Below are positions 34,627-44,035 of a stretch of 64,000 bases of DNA, one piece after another. Source of the DNA: Chitinophagales bacterium. GTDB lineage: Bacteria > Bacteroidota > Bacteroidia > Chitinophagales > Chitinophagaceae. Numbering within the stretch: position 1 is the stretch's first letter; each line of letters starts with the position of its first letter. The position numbers and the translations under genes were made by a program. The stretch is taken from NCBI GenBank assembly GCA_025353485.1, contig JANXQO010000172.1:16080-80079 (forward strand), written 5' to 3'. Under the pieces are notes generated by a model that was not told where the DNA came from, searched no databases, and saw only the letters and a program-made list of their open reading frames with translations.

Positions 34627-35847
34627 TTGTATAGAAAATTTAAAGCAGATCATTTATTTACAGGAACAGAAATGCTTGACGGCAATAATGTTCTTATTAT
34701 AAAAAAAGATGGAGAAGTAGAAGCAATTATAGATGCAGATACTGCAGGAGATGTTGAAACCTTTACCGGCATTATTTCTCCGGGGTTTGTAAACACGCAT
34801 TGCCATTTGGAGTTATCGCACATGAAGGGATTAATTCCGGAGAAAACAGGGTTGGTAGATTTTGTTTATAAAGTTGTAAATGAAAGGCATTTTGCTGAGG
34901 AAGAAATTCTAAAAGCCATAGATATTGCAGAAAATGAAATGCTTTTAAATGGAATTGTAGCAGTTGGAGATATTTGTAATAATATTTTAACACTGCCTCA
35001 AAAACAAAAGCAAAGAGTAGCATATTATAATTTTATTGAAGCCAGTGGATGGGTGCCAACTATTGCCCAGGCAAGATTTGAAAGAGCAGTAAATCTTTAT
35101 AACCTTTTTAAAACTACAAACTATAAACTACAAACTACAAACGTATCAATTGTACCTCATGCTCCCTATTCTGTATCTGATGAATTATGGAAATTTATTA
35201 CTCCATATTTTAATAATAAAGTAGTGAGCATTCACAACCAGGAAACTTTATTTGAAGATGAATTTTTTTTACTGGGTACCGGAGATCTTGTAAGAATGTA
35301 CAAACTGATGAACATTGATAATTCATTTTACAAACCAGGTAAAAAGAGCAGTTTGCAAACTTATTTTTCCAAATTATTAAATGCAGCGTCAATCATTATT
35401 GTTCATAACACTTTTATTTCACAAGCTGATATTAAATTTGTATTGAACAATAAAACCGATGATCAGCAATTATCTTTTTGCCTTTGTGTAAATGCTAATC
35501 AATACATTGAAAATGCATTACCACCCATAAAACTGCTACTTGAAAATAATTGCAATATTACGTTAGGCACCGATAGCCTTGCCAGTAATCACAGCCTTAA
35601 TTTGCTTGATGAAATGAAAACAATTCAAAATAATTTCCCCGATATTCCTTTACAAACAATGTTGCAATGGGCAACCTTAAATGGGGCAAAGGCTTTGCAA
35701 ATGGATACAATTTTTGGCAGTTTTGAAAATGGGAAAAAGCCGGGAGTAGTATTAATAGAAAATTGTCTGAACTATGATTTATTGCCTGCCCGACTGGGTC
35801 ATTCAGGCGGGGATTTAAAAAGTAGTAAGATTAAAAAAATTGTCTGA
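34627..35847 (+). CDS. Amidohydrolase (aminohydrolase/deaminase type)
   Basis: A 406-residue metal-dependent hydrolase of the adenosine-deaminase-like/TrzN branch: NTHCHLELSHMKG gives the HxH metal pair, VPHAPYSVS the second-shell His, VVSIHNQE the third metal His, and LGTDSLASNHSLN the catalytic Asp. Relatives deaminate S-adenosylhomocysteine, aminofutalosine or guanine; the substrate here is unknown. TTG at 34627 is the only usable start, since a TAA lies in frame at 34612. Two odd insertions: four copies of AAACTAC at 35111, and a palindromic repeat at 35788 near the C-terminus. Its stop codon TGA is part of a GTCTGAACC repeat. Confidence 0.85.
   Translation: MYRKFKADHLFTGTEMLDGNNVLIIKKDGEVEAIIDADTAGDVETFTGIISPGFVNTHCHLELSHMKGLIPEKTGLVDFVYKVVNERHFAEEEILKAIDIAENEMLLNGIVAVGDICNNILTLPQKQKQRVAYYNFIEASGWVPTIAQARFERAVNLYNLFKTTNYKLQTTNVSIVPHAPYSVSDELWKFITPYFNNKVVSIHNQETLFEDEFFLLGTGDLVRMYKLMNIDNSFYKPGKKSSLQTYFSKLLNAASIIIVHNTFISQADIKFVLNNKTDDQQLSFCLCVNANQYIENALPPIKLLLENNCNITLGTDSLASNHSLNLLDEMKTIQNNFPDIPLQTMLQWATLNGAKALQMDTIFGSFENGKKPGVVLIENCLNYDLLPARLGHSGGDLKSSKIKKIV
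35111..35142. repeat. Heptanucleotide tandem repeat in the amidohydrolase gene
   Basis: Four consecutive units of AAACTAC (one AAACTAT) within the coding sequence, giving KTTNYKLQTTN in the protein. Unit length 7 is not a multiple of 3, so each unit gained or lost shifts the frame. Confidence 0.8.
35788..35812. repeat. Intragenic palindromic element (CCCG..CGGG family), copy 1
   Basis: GCCCGACTG followed by GGTCATT and CAGGCGGGG; arms CCCGACTG/CAGGCGGG with one mismatch. In frame it encodes ARLGHSGG close to the C-terminus of the amidohydrolase. Related copies are at 45280 and 46140. Confidence 0.7.
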
Positions 35848-35949
35848 ACCATGATTTGGGTGGATTTTGGGATTAGTAAGATTAAAAAAAATCAAAAAAA
35901 ATTACTCTCTCATTAATCTTTTTAATCCCAAAATCATGGTTCAGACAAT
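35839..35949. repeat. GTCTGAACC inverted-repeat element, copy 1
   Basis: Left arm ATTGTCTGAACCATGATTT and right arm its reverse complement (ending TCATGGTTCAGACAAT), about 35 bp of pairing each with a 9-base extra in the left arm, around an A-rich centre. Extra partial arms occur at 35762-35780 and 35950-35964. The TGA inside GTCTGA ends both the amidohydrolase gene and, in a partial arm, the convergent recO gene. Likely acts as a two-way terminator. Confidence 0.85.
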
Positions 35950-35955
35950 CATGAT

Positions 35956-36690
35956 TCAGACAGATAATATTTCATGCAAAATTGGCAATGTTTTCATGGT
36001 GCCAAAATCCTGAATATGTAATCCATAAAAATTCTGCAATGCAAACAGTATATCTTTTCTGATAGATTTATTTAGCTTGATCTCTGTCAGTTCATCAGGA
36101 TGCTGCACTTTTAATAATTGCGAAATGCAGTAACTGTAATCTTTCTCTAAAAAATAGGGATGATGGGGAGCAAACTTAATAAATCTGCCTTCCTGAAGAT
36201 CCAGTATAGAATTATTTTCAGAATAATCATCTTCTAATTTTAATCCAAAAAAATGAGAAAGATGTAAGCAAAAATATAAAGGAAAATTGGCTGTAACTGT
36301 ATTGCCTGCAATATCCAATTGCATAAAAGCATCTTCGGTGAATTGAAAAAGATCAACATTTTTCTCCGGTTGTTTTAAACATTTTTGTAAAAGTTCAATC
36401 ATGTATAATGCAACTGAGTTTTTGATAACATCGTTTAAAATATTTTTATACAAATAGCTCCATTTAAATTCTTTTATCCTTTGCAGGTTCTTTAATTCAT
36501 TGTGGTATACTTCCATCTCCAAAATAGAAGTGGGCTGAAAAAAATTTGCTTTTAAAGTTTTACCGGAAGATCGTACACCGTTTACCAAATAGGATTGTAT
36601 GCCAAAAAGCTCGGTAAAAATATTTACCACAACAGATGTTTCACCATACTTTATGGTTCGTAATACAATGCCTTTTGTTTTATGGATCAT
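35956..36690 (-). CDS. recO: DNA repair protein RecO
   Basis: A 244-residue RecO: N-terminal OB fold starting MIHKTKGIVLRTIKYGETSVVVNIFTE, then a helical domain with CLHLSHFFGLKLEDD. The zinc-cluster Cys residues of some RecO proteins are absent, common in Bacteroidota. RecO works with RecR in loading RecA onto SSB-coated DNA. The C-terminal codons ...ILSV-stop lie at the edge of the GTCTGAACC repeat, whose TGA is the stop. Confidence 0.92.
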   Translation of the reverse strand: MIHKTKGIVLRTIKYGETSVVVNIFTELFGIQSYLVNGVRSSGKTLKANFFQPTSILEMEVYHNELKNLQRIKEFKWSYLYKNILNDVIKNSVALYMIELLQKCLKQPEKNVDLFQFTEDAFMQLDIAGNTVTANFPLYFCLHLSHFFGLKLEDDYSENNSILDLQEGRFIKFAPHHPYFLEKDYSYCISQLLKVQHPDELTEIKLNKSIRKDILFALQNFYGLHIQDFGTMKTLPILHEILSV

Positions 36691-36782
36691 ACCTCAAATC
36701 CCTAAAGGAGCTTTAGTTTATTAAGTTTCAAAGTTACTTTATTACCAGGTTGTTATTTTCTCTATAACAGGCAAATACTAAG

Positions 36783-36811
36783 TTGTGAACCCGGTTAATT
36801 TAGTTTCTTTG
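36783..36811 (+). promoter_or_regulatory. Promoter of the MMPL gene
   Basis: TTG at 36783-36785 and TTTCTTTG at 36804-36811 (seven of eight matches to TAnnTTTG) are 18 bases apart, the standard Bacteroidota -33/-7 spacing, about 33 bases upstream of the ATG. Confidence 0.5.
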
Positions 36812-36843
36812 CATTTTTAATTTTATCATTAATATCTTCGGTT

Positions 36844-39183
36844 ATGTGGAAACGCCTTGCAAAATTTGTTTTAAAATTCAGACTTCCGTTACTTGTTATT
36901 TTAATAGCCATAACAGGCCTGATGGCTTACTTTGCCAGCAAGGTTACCATTAGTTATGAATTTGCCAAAGCAATACCAACCGATAATCCAAAGTACCAGC
37001 AATACTTATCATTTAAAGAAAAATTTGGAGACGATGGAAACCTTTTGGTAATAGGTGTACAGACTGATAAATTTTTTGAACTGAATACTTTTAATGCCTT
37101 TAATAAACTTACACATGATTTAAAAGATATTCCGCATGTAGAAGACGCCCTAAGTATTTCTTCTGCCATAAATCTTATAAAAGATACGGCAACACAAAAG
37201 CTAACTTCTATTGCAATATTCTCTAAAAAGATAAGTTCTCAGGAAGAGCTTGACAGCAGTAAAAATATTTTTCTTGGCCTTCCGTTTTACAAAACACTTT
37301 TATACAATCCTGCCGTCAAACCTGATAGTAATGCATACCTTATCGCTGTTCGTATTAATAAGGAAGCACTTGCTTCTTCATTAAGAACTGAGATAGTAAA
37401 TAATATTATTGCAAAAACAAATGCATTTACTGAGGCAACAAAATTGGAAACGCATTTAAGCGGGCTCCCTTTAATAAAAACATTGATAGCTGACAGGATA
37501 AAAAGTGAGATGAAATGGTTTCTGCTCGGATCATTAGTATTATCAGCAGTTATTTTATTGATATTTTTTCGTTCGGTAAGTACTATGCTTTTATCCTTAA
37601 CAGTAGTAATTACAGGAGTTGTATGGAGCTTTGGAATTCTATTTTTATTCGGATATAAGATCACTTTATTAACCGCTTTAATTCCACCATTAGTAGTGGT
37701 AATTGGCGTTCCTAATTGTATTTACTTTTTAAATAAATATCATTCTACCTACAAAGCAAGTAATAATAAAGAGCAATCGCTGATTGATATGGTTAGTAAG
37801 ATGGGTATTGTAACCTTGTTTTGTAACTTATCTGCGGCAATTGGTTTTGCCGTTTTTGCCCTTACCAAAAGCGCTGTTTTAAAAGAGTTTGGCGCTGTTG
37901 CAGGCATCAGCATTATGATGATCTTTGTGATCTCATTTATTTTATTACCTGGTGTGTTAAGTTATATACAGCCACCAAAAAAATCTCAAATTAAATATCT
38001 TGATAACCCATGGCTTACAACTTTACTTTTAAAAATTGAGTATTGGGTTCTTCATCATAAAAAAATTATTTACATAACTACTTTGATTATTCTTGCCTTT
38101 TCAATAATGGGTGTTCTTAAATTAAAATCAGAAGCTTTCATGGTAGAAGATCTTCCGGAAACTGATAAAATTTATTCTGACCTTAAATTTTTTGAAAAAA
38201 ACTTTAAAGGCATATTACCGCTGGAAATTGTTGTTGATACAAAAAAACGTTATGGACTTACCGGGGCAAAAGTATTGCCAATACTGGAAAGAATAGATTC
38301 GCTGTCACAATACATTTCATCGCAAAAAGAAATGTCGCGGCCTCTTTCAATTGCTGAAGGAATAAAATTTATAAAGCAGGCATTTTATGATGGTGATACA
38401 GCCAATTACAGTTTACCTAACTCATTTGATGCGGCTTTTGTAGGGGAATATTTAAAACCAAAAAGTGATACCGGGGGTGATAAAAACAGTATGACCAAAC
38501 TACTCACCAGTTTTATTGATACCGCAAAGCAAAGCACCAGAATAAGTATCAATATGGCAGATGTTGGTACAGTAAGGCTTCCTGAAATTTTAAGTGGAAT
38601 AAAAACCAGATCTGATGAATTGTTTGATACGGCAAAATACAATGTGCAGCTAACAGGAAGCAGCATAACATTTTTAGAAGGCAGTAAATTTATTGTAGAT
38701 GGATTAAAGCAAAGCATACTCTGGGCATTTTTATTAATTGCATTATGCATGTTGTATCTTTTTAAATCAATACGAATTCTTTTTTGCTCTCTTATCCCCA
38801 ATGTAATTCCTTTGATTGTCACAGCCGGTATTATGGGCTGGATAGGTATCCGGCTAAAACCCTCAACAGTATTGATCTTTAGCGTAGCGCTGGGAATAGC
38901 AATTGATGTTACCATACGGTTTTTGGTAAATTATAAACAGGAGCTTCCGCAGCATAATAACAATGTTATTAAAACTGTTAGTGAAACAATTAAGCATACC
39001 GGTTTAAGTATTTTATATACATCAATGGTTTTAATAGCAGGATTTATAATTTTCTGTTTCAGTGGTTTTGGTGGCACACAGGCATTGGGATGGCTTACAT
39101 CATTAACGTTATTGGTAGCTACTTTAACCAATTTAATTTTGCTTCCTGTATTATTGCTGATTGGCAGAAAAAAGATAAATTAA
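36844..39183 (+). CDS. MMPL/RND-superfamily exporter
   Basis: A 779-residue membrane protein built of two repeats, each with one helix, a large periplasmic domain and five helices. First half: anchor FRLPLLVILIAITGLMAYFA, periplasmic domain 35-215, then SAVILLIFFRSVSTMLLSLT and GVPNCIYFLNKYHS. Second half: IITLIILAFSIMGV, domain 430-620, then FSVALGIAIDVTIRFLVNY and GFIIFCFSGFGGTQALGWLT. Such proteins move lipids or hydrophobic compounds with proton-motive force; in Bacteroidota they are also annotated as predicted exporters (RND, HAE3-like). No adaptor or outer-membrane gene is nearby. Confidence 0.9.
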   Translation: MWKRLAKFVLKFRLPLLVILIAITGLMAYFASKVTISYEFAKAIPTDNPKYQQYLSFKEKFGDDGNLLVIGVQTDKFFELNTFNAFNKLTHDLKDIPHVEDALSISSAINLIKDTATQKLTSIAIFSKKISSQEELDSSKNIFLGLPFYKTLLYNPAVKPDSNAYLIAVRINKEALASSLRTEIVNNIIAKTNAFTEATKLETHLSGLPLIKTLIADRIKSEMKWFLLGSLVLSAVILLIFFRSVSTMLLSLTVVITGVVWSFGILFLFGYKITLLTALIPPLVVVIGVPNCIYFLNKYHSTYKASNNKEQSLIDMVSKMGIVTLFCNLSAAIGFAVFALTKSAVLKEFGAVAGISIMMIFVISFILLPGVLSYIQPPKKSQIKYLDNPWLTTLLLKIEYWVLHHKKIIYITTLIILAFSIMGVLKLKSEAFMVEDLPETDKIYSDLKFFEKNFKGILPLEIVVDTKKRYGLTGAKVLPILERIDSLSQYISSQKEMSRPLSIAEGIKFIKQAFYDGDTANYSLPNSFDAAFVGEYLKPKSDTGGDKNSMTKLLTSFIDTAKQSTRISINMADVGTVRLPEILSGIKTRSDELFDTAKYNVQLTGSSITFLEGSKFIVDGLKQSILWAFLLIALCMLYLFKSIRILFCSLIPNVIPLIVTAGIMGWIGIRLKPSTVLIFSVALGIAIDVTIRFLVNYKQELPQHNNNVIKTVSETIKHTGLSILYTSMVLIAGFIIFCFSGFGGTQALGWLTSLTLLVATLTNLILLPVLLLIGRKKIN

Positions 39184-39369
39184 ATATGAAAAGTCAGGCA
39201 TCTTTATAAAAATATTTGTTGATGTTTACATCTAAATCTCTCACGCTGATTTTTTAATTCCAAAAGAGTTTTACTAAATTCGCTATGCAGCAAAATATAA
39301 AAATATATTGTCATCCTTTATAAGAACAAATTAATTGATTTTTTTTCTTAATATTAAATAAAAACGCAC

Positions 39370-42300
39370 ATGAGAAAATTTTTCTTAACCTTATCAGCAA
39401 TATTTTTTTTGCTGATAAATGCACAAGCTCAAAACCGAAATATTACCGGTAAAGTAACTGATGATAATGGCCAGGGAGTACCAAGAGCTTCGGTTTTAGT
39501 AAAGGGTACCAGGATTGGTACCACTACTAATGCAGAGGGCAATTTTACTTTAAGTGTTCCTGCAAATGGGAAAACACTGATTATTTCATCAGTAAACATG
39601 GCATCACAGGAAATTGTTATTACTGGTGAATCAATGAATGTAGCTCTTAAAGCCAGTACAGCCAATTCATTACAGGAAGTAGTTGTTGTTGGATATGGAA
39701 CTCAAAAAAAGATCACGCTCACGGGTTCACCTGCAGTTGTAAAGGCAAAAGATATAGAAAATAAACCATTTTCATCTGTGGACAAAGCTCTTCAAGGGCA
39801 GGTAACTGGTTTGCAATCAACAGCGTCCTCCGGCGCCCCCGGAGCGAATCAGGATATTCGTATTCGCGGAATTAGTTCAATTAATGCTGGTAATTCTCCT
39901 TTGTGGGTAATTGATGGTGCAATTGTAAATACAGGTGATGCCTCACGCCTGCAAACAACTGGAAATTTACTTAGTACTTTAAATCCCAATGATATTGAGA
40001 GCATTACTGTTTTAAAAGATGCAGCATCAACTTCAATTTATGGCAGCCGCGCCGCTAATGGAGTTATTCTTGTTACCACTAAAAAAGGTAGAGCAGGAAA
40101 AACCAAATTAAGATTTGATACTGAAATCGGATACAACAACCCCGCTTATACAAGTGATAGAAACCGCTCTTTAAATGCTAAAGAATATATTGATCTTACC
40201 AGAGAAGGGCTGGTAAATGTCGGCGCAACTCAGGCGCAGATTGATGGTACATTAACTTCTCTTGGCAATGGCAATGGTACTGATTTTAACTGGCTAAAGG
40301 CAGTTACAAGGCAGGGGCAACAAGCACAATATAACTTAAGTGCCAGCGGCGGTAGTGATAAAACAACTTTTTATATATCCGGTGGTTATTTTAAACAGGA
40401 CGGAATAACCGTAACCAGTGATTTGCGAAGATATAATGGTGCCATGAGGATTGAAAATCAGGCTACAAATAAGTTAAAATTAAGTGTGAATTTAGATGGA
40501 GGAATTGTTAAACAAAACACACCTTCAAATGGAGGTACCTTTGCTAATCCTATATTAAGCGGATATTTTTTATTACCAACACTATCTGCTTACAAGCCTG
40601 ATGGAAGTTTAAATTACTTAACCCCAGACTTCCCTGCTGGTTCCTTATTTAATACCCTAGCTACTACCAGTCTTGATCATAGGACATTAAATGAATTTAG
40701 TATAAGAGGAAGTGTTTCTGCCGAATATAAGATTTTAGAAAATTTGACCTTTAAAACTAATTATGCAGCCGATTATAATAATCTGGAAGAGGAAAGATAC
40801 AATAATCCATTTTATGGTGATGGTGCGGTATTAGCTACTGGTAGTCCAACATTTGGCCCTAATATTCAATATAACGCATCAACAACAGGCAGGGTGTTTA
40901 ATTTTTATACCAGGTATTATAATTATACGTTTTCTAATACGTTGAATTATCGTCAAAATATTGGAAAATCAGCGAACACCTACGCTAATTTAAAAGTGGG
41001 TTACGAAAATCAGTTATCAAAAGGTTATTTCAACGACCTTCAAGGGACCGGTTTCCCCCTTACTACTGCATTACAGCAGGCAGCATCCACAGCAACTCCT
41101 AAAACAGCCTCTGCTACTATCTCAAACTATTCTTTTATTTCTGAATTTGCTTTGCTTGATTTTAGTTTTAAAGAAAAGTATAATCTTTCAGGAAGTTTTA
41201 GAAGAGATGGTTCGTCACGCTTTGGCTCTAATAATCCATATGGTAACTTTTGGTCAGTAGGGGCTTCATGGAATGTAGATAAAGAAAAAATATTTGTCGA
41301 CAGTAGATTGATTAGTCAATTAAAACTTAGTGCATCTTATGGAAAAAATGGCAATGCTGCTATCGGAAATTATGACTTTTTCCCGGGATATGGTTTCGGA
41401 GCCAATTATAACAGCACTCCCGGCAGTTTCCCAAATAATGTGGGGAATCTGGATTTGACATGGGAAGAAAACAAGCCTCTTGATATAGGGATTAATTTGG
41501 GTGTTTTAAAAAATAGAATAAACATTGAAGCCATTTATTATAAAAGAAAATCATCTAAACTATTATTGGATGTACCATTGTCTGCTACTTCAGGATTTCT
41601 TACTGTTAGAAAAAATATCGGTGAATTGGAAAATAAAGGATTTGAGTTGACATTAAATGTTATTCCAATAAAAACAAGGGATTTTGACTGGGATGTTAAT
41701 TTTAATTATTCCAATAATAAGAATAGGGTTACCAGCTTGCCAGGTGGAAAAGATATCTTAAATGGACTATTTATACTTCGACCGGGTTATGATGTACAAT
41801 CATATTTTTTAAGGAAATATGCAGGAGTAGACCCTGCAAATGGTGATCCACTGTGGTATACAGATTCTACACAAAAAGCTACTCAAAATATTTATTCCAG
41901 TGCACAACGTTTAATAGGAGGCCAATCCGCATCTCCTACATATTTTGGTTCATTAACTAATACATTTAATTATAAGGGTTTTAGTTTCGAAGCTCAGTTT
42001 TATTATAGTGGTGGTAATTATTCGTTTGATGCATTTAATTCATTTTACCTTGGCGCAGGGGCTAATCCGACCTTCAATAAATCATCAAGAATTTTGGAAC
42101 GTTGGCAAAAACCAGGAGATATGACCGATATTCCTAAGTATGTTTATGGTGGTAATAAAAGTTTTCAAAGCTCTTCAACCTTTTATTTAAACAATGCAAA
42201 CTATGTGAGGTTAAGAAATCTTCAGGTAGGATATCGCATACCACAGTCTTCTATAACAAGTTTTGGACTATCCAGTGTCTTCTTTTATGTAAGAGGTACA

Positions 42301-42426
42301 AATTTATTTACCTGGGTTAAAGACAAAAATCAACCCTTTGATCCTGAACAGGGTGCTTCCAGTCGATCTAATTTAAATGAATTTATACCAAAAACAGTGT
42401 CGTTTGGATTAAACATAGGATTCTAA
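39370..42426 (+). CDS. SusC/RagA-family TonB-linked outer membrane protein
   Basis: A 1018-residue receptor. Signal peptide MRKFFLTLSAIFFLLINAQAQ; carboxypeptidase-regulatory-like domain (about 23-105, ITGKVTDDNGQGVPRASVLVKGT); TonB-box region LQEVVVVGYGTQKK; plug domain (115-225) with VDKALQGQVTGLQ and VLKDAASTSIYGSRAANGVILVTTK; then a 22-strand barrel. It pairs with the SusD-like lipoprotein 19 bp downstream to import an oligomer, usually glycan or peptide. No hydrolase, sensor or sigma/anti-sigma gene accompanies the pair, so the substrate is unknown. Confidence 0.96.
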   Translation: MRKFFLTLSAIFFLLINAQAQNRNITGKVTDDNGQGVPRASVLVKGTRIGTTTNAEGNFTLSVPANGKTLIISSVNMASQEIVITGESMNVALKASTANSLQEVVVVGYGTQKKITLTGSPAVVKAKDIENKPFSSVDKALQGQVTGLQSTASSGAPGANQDIRIRGISSINAGNSPLWVIDGAIVNTGDASRLQTTGNLLSTLNPNDIESITVLKDAASTSIYGSRAANGVILVTTKKGRAGKTKLRFDTEIGYNNPAYTSDRNRSLNAKEYIDLTREGLVNVGATQAQIDGTLTSLGNGNGTDFNWLKAVTRQGQQAQYNLSASGGSDKTTFYISGGYFKQDGITVTSDLRRYNGAMRIENQATNKLKLSVNLDGGIVKQNTPSNGGTFANPILSGYFLLPTLSAYKPDGSLNYLTPDFPAGSLFNTLATTSLDHRTLNEFSIRGSVSAEYKILENLTFKTNYAADYNNLEEERYNNPFYGDGAVLATGSPTFGPNIQYNASTTGRVFNFYTRYYNYTFSNTLNYRQNIGKSANTYANLKVGYENQLSKGYFNDLQGTGFPLTTALQQAASTATPKTASATISNYSFISEFALLDFSFKEKYNLSGSFRRDGSSRFGSNNPYGNFWSVGASWNVDKEKIFVDSRLISQLKLSASYGKNGNAAIGNYDFFPGYGFGANYNSTPGSFPNNVGNLDLTWEENKPLDIGINLGVLKNRINIEAIYYKRKSSKLLLDVPLSATSGFLTVRKNIGELENKGFELTLNVIPIKTRDFDWDVNFNYSNNKNRVTSLPGGKDILNGLFILRPGYDVQSYFLRKYAGVDPANGDPLWYTDSTQKATQNIYSSAQRLIGGQSASPTYFGSLTNTFNYKGFSFEAQFYYSGGNYSFDAFNSFYLGAGANPTFNKSSRILERWQKPGDMTDIPKYVYGGNKSFQSSSTFYLNNANYVRLRNLQVGYRIPQSSITSFGLSSVFFYVRGTNLFTWVKDKNQPFDPEQGASSRSNLNEFIPKTVSFGLNIGF

Positions 42427-42445
42427 AAAAATTAAAAAAGAAAGT

Positions 42446-43849
42446 ATGAAACAAATTTTGAAATATATAGTCTTGCTGGTAGTGATTGTAAATTTTACAA
42501 CACTTTTTTCATGTAAAAAAGGTTATCTCGTACAAACACCTCCAACTTCATTAACCCCTTCATCTGCTTTAGCATCGGAGTCAGATCTGTCTACCGCTTT
42601 GCTGGGTAGTTATTCGGGACTTAGAAATGTTGATTTTTATGGAAGAACAGTGCCTGTTCTTGGTGATCTCATGGCAGATAATGCCTATCAATCTTTAATA
42701 AATTCTAACAGATACACATTTTTTAATAATTATCTTTATACAGTAGCAGATGGTAATGTTGCAGGATTTTGGAATGCTGCTTATGCAACCATTTTGCGCT
42801 GCAATAACATTATAAATTCTTCTGTAGCAGCCACTCCAAATGTAAATCAATATAAAGGCGAAGCTTATGCAATTAGGGCATTATGTTACTTTACACTTGT
42901 TCGTTATTTTGCGAGGCCATTTAATGATGACCCAAATGGGTTAGGTGTCCCAATTGTAACAAAATTTGATATCACTATTTTCCCCTCCCGTAGCAAAATT
43001 TCTGAAGTTTATACTTTGATGAATGCTGACCTGGCACAAGCCTTTACTTTAATTACCCTTTTTAAAAATTCTACTCAGTTTAGTAAATATGCTGCAAGAG
43101 CATTGCAGGCTAAAGTTTTTTTAACAATGGGTGATAAAGCAAATGCAAAAACAGCTGCTCTTGATGTAATTAATAATAGTGGTTTTTCTCTTGTAACACC
43201 AACTAATCATGATGCTTTTTGGAAAAATCCATTGCCCAGAACTGATAAAGTAGAAACGCTGTTAGAAGTATCATCGGATGCTATTTCAAATAATGGTTTT
43301 GATGCTTTAGCAAATATATATATTCAATCAGGATATGGTGACATGTTATCTTCACCTGATTTGTATGCTTTGTTTAGTACAACCGATGTAAGAAAAGCTC
43401 TTTATACCGTAGGAATAAGAGGTGGTGTTTCAGCCATTTTTGTAAACAAATTTCCTAATGGGCAGGGAACAGAGGTAAGTGATACCAAAGTATTACGCTT
43501 AAGTGAGATGTATCTCATAGCGGCTGAAGCTTCTCTGCCAACACTGGAATCTGATGCTCTAAAATATGTGAATATACTTACTGCAGCCAGAAATGCAACC
43601 CCTATTGCTTCAACAGGGGCAGCATTATTAGAAGATATCATAACTGAGAGAAGAAAAGAATTAGCCTTTGAAGGAGATAGATATTTGGATTTACAAAGGT
43701 TAAAAAGGGATGTGGTTCGCAGTGCTAATTACCCGGCGTCTGCAAGTTTAATTCCTTATTCAGATTTTAGGAGGCTATTACCAATTCCACAAACTGAACT
43801 TGATGCTAATGAAAATATCAGGAGTCAGCAAAACCCAGGTTGGAAATAA
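42446..43849 (+). CDS. SusD/RagB-family outer membrane lipoprotein
   Basis: A 467-residue substrate-binding lipoprotein. The lipobox is in NFTTLFSC; the TPR-like fold is seen in YKGEAYAIRALCYFTLVRYFARPF, typical of SusD, with the late ITERRKELAFEGDRYLDLQRLKR and the C-terminal LLPIPQTELDANENI. It caps the SusC barrel directly upstream. At 467 residues it is short for the family. A strong terminator follows 22 bases after its stop, closing the two-gene operon. Confidence 0.95.
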   Translation: MKQILKYIVLLVVIVNFTTLFSCKKGYLVQTPPTSLTPSSALASESDLSTALLGSYSGLRNVDFYGRTVPVLGDLMADNAYQSLINSNRYTFFNNYLYTVADGNVAGFWNAAYATILRCNNIINSSVAATPNVNQYKGEAYAIRALCYFTLVRYFARPFNDDPNGLGVPIVTKFDITIFPSRSKISEVYTLMNADLAQAFTLITLFKNSTQFSKYAARALQAKVFLTMGDKANAKTAALDVINNSGFSLVTPTNHDAFWKNPLPRTDKVETLLEVSSDAISNNGFDALANIYIQSGYGDMLSSPDLYALFSTTDVRKALYTVGIRGGVSAIFVNKFPNGQGTEVSDTKVLRLSEMYLIAAEASLPTLESDALKYVNILTAARNATPIASTGAALLEDIITERRKELAFEGDRYLDLQRLKRDVVRSANYPASASLIPYSDFRRLLPIPQTELDANENIRSQQNPGWK

Positions 43850-43870
43850 CAATTCTTAAATAAAAAATTA

Positions 43871-43902
43871 AACTCCGGTCGGAATGATCGGAGTTTTTTT
43901 AT
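43871..43902 (+). terminator. Rho-independent terminator of the SusC/SusD operon
   Basis: AACTCCGGTC-GGAAT-GATCGGAGTT: a 10-bp stem with one G-U pair and 5-base loop, followed by TTTTTTTATTT. Confidence 0.92.
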
Positions 43903-43985
43903 TTCTCCTTGTAGAAATTATTCCTCATTAATTAAGTTTTTAATAAATTTCTCTTATTAATTTATACTTATTAAATAAATAAAAA

Positions 43986-44004
43986 AAGGCACAATACTTT
44001 CTTA
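43986..44004 (+). promoter_or_regulatory. Shared stress-island motif upstream of ku
   Basis: AAGGCACAATACTTTCTTA, ending 31 bases before the ku ATG. It shares GGCAnAATnnTTT with sites upstream of the YciF-like gene (48819), the YtxH operon (48627, minus strand) and the lmo0937-csbD operon (53687, minus strand). Confidence 0.5.
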
Positions 44005-44035
44005 CACAACTATACTTTACATTTAAATCATTGCC

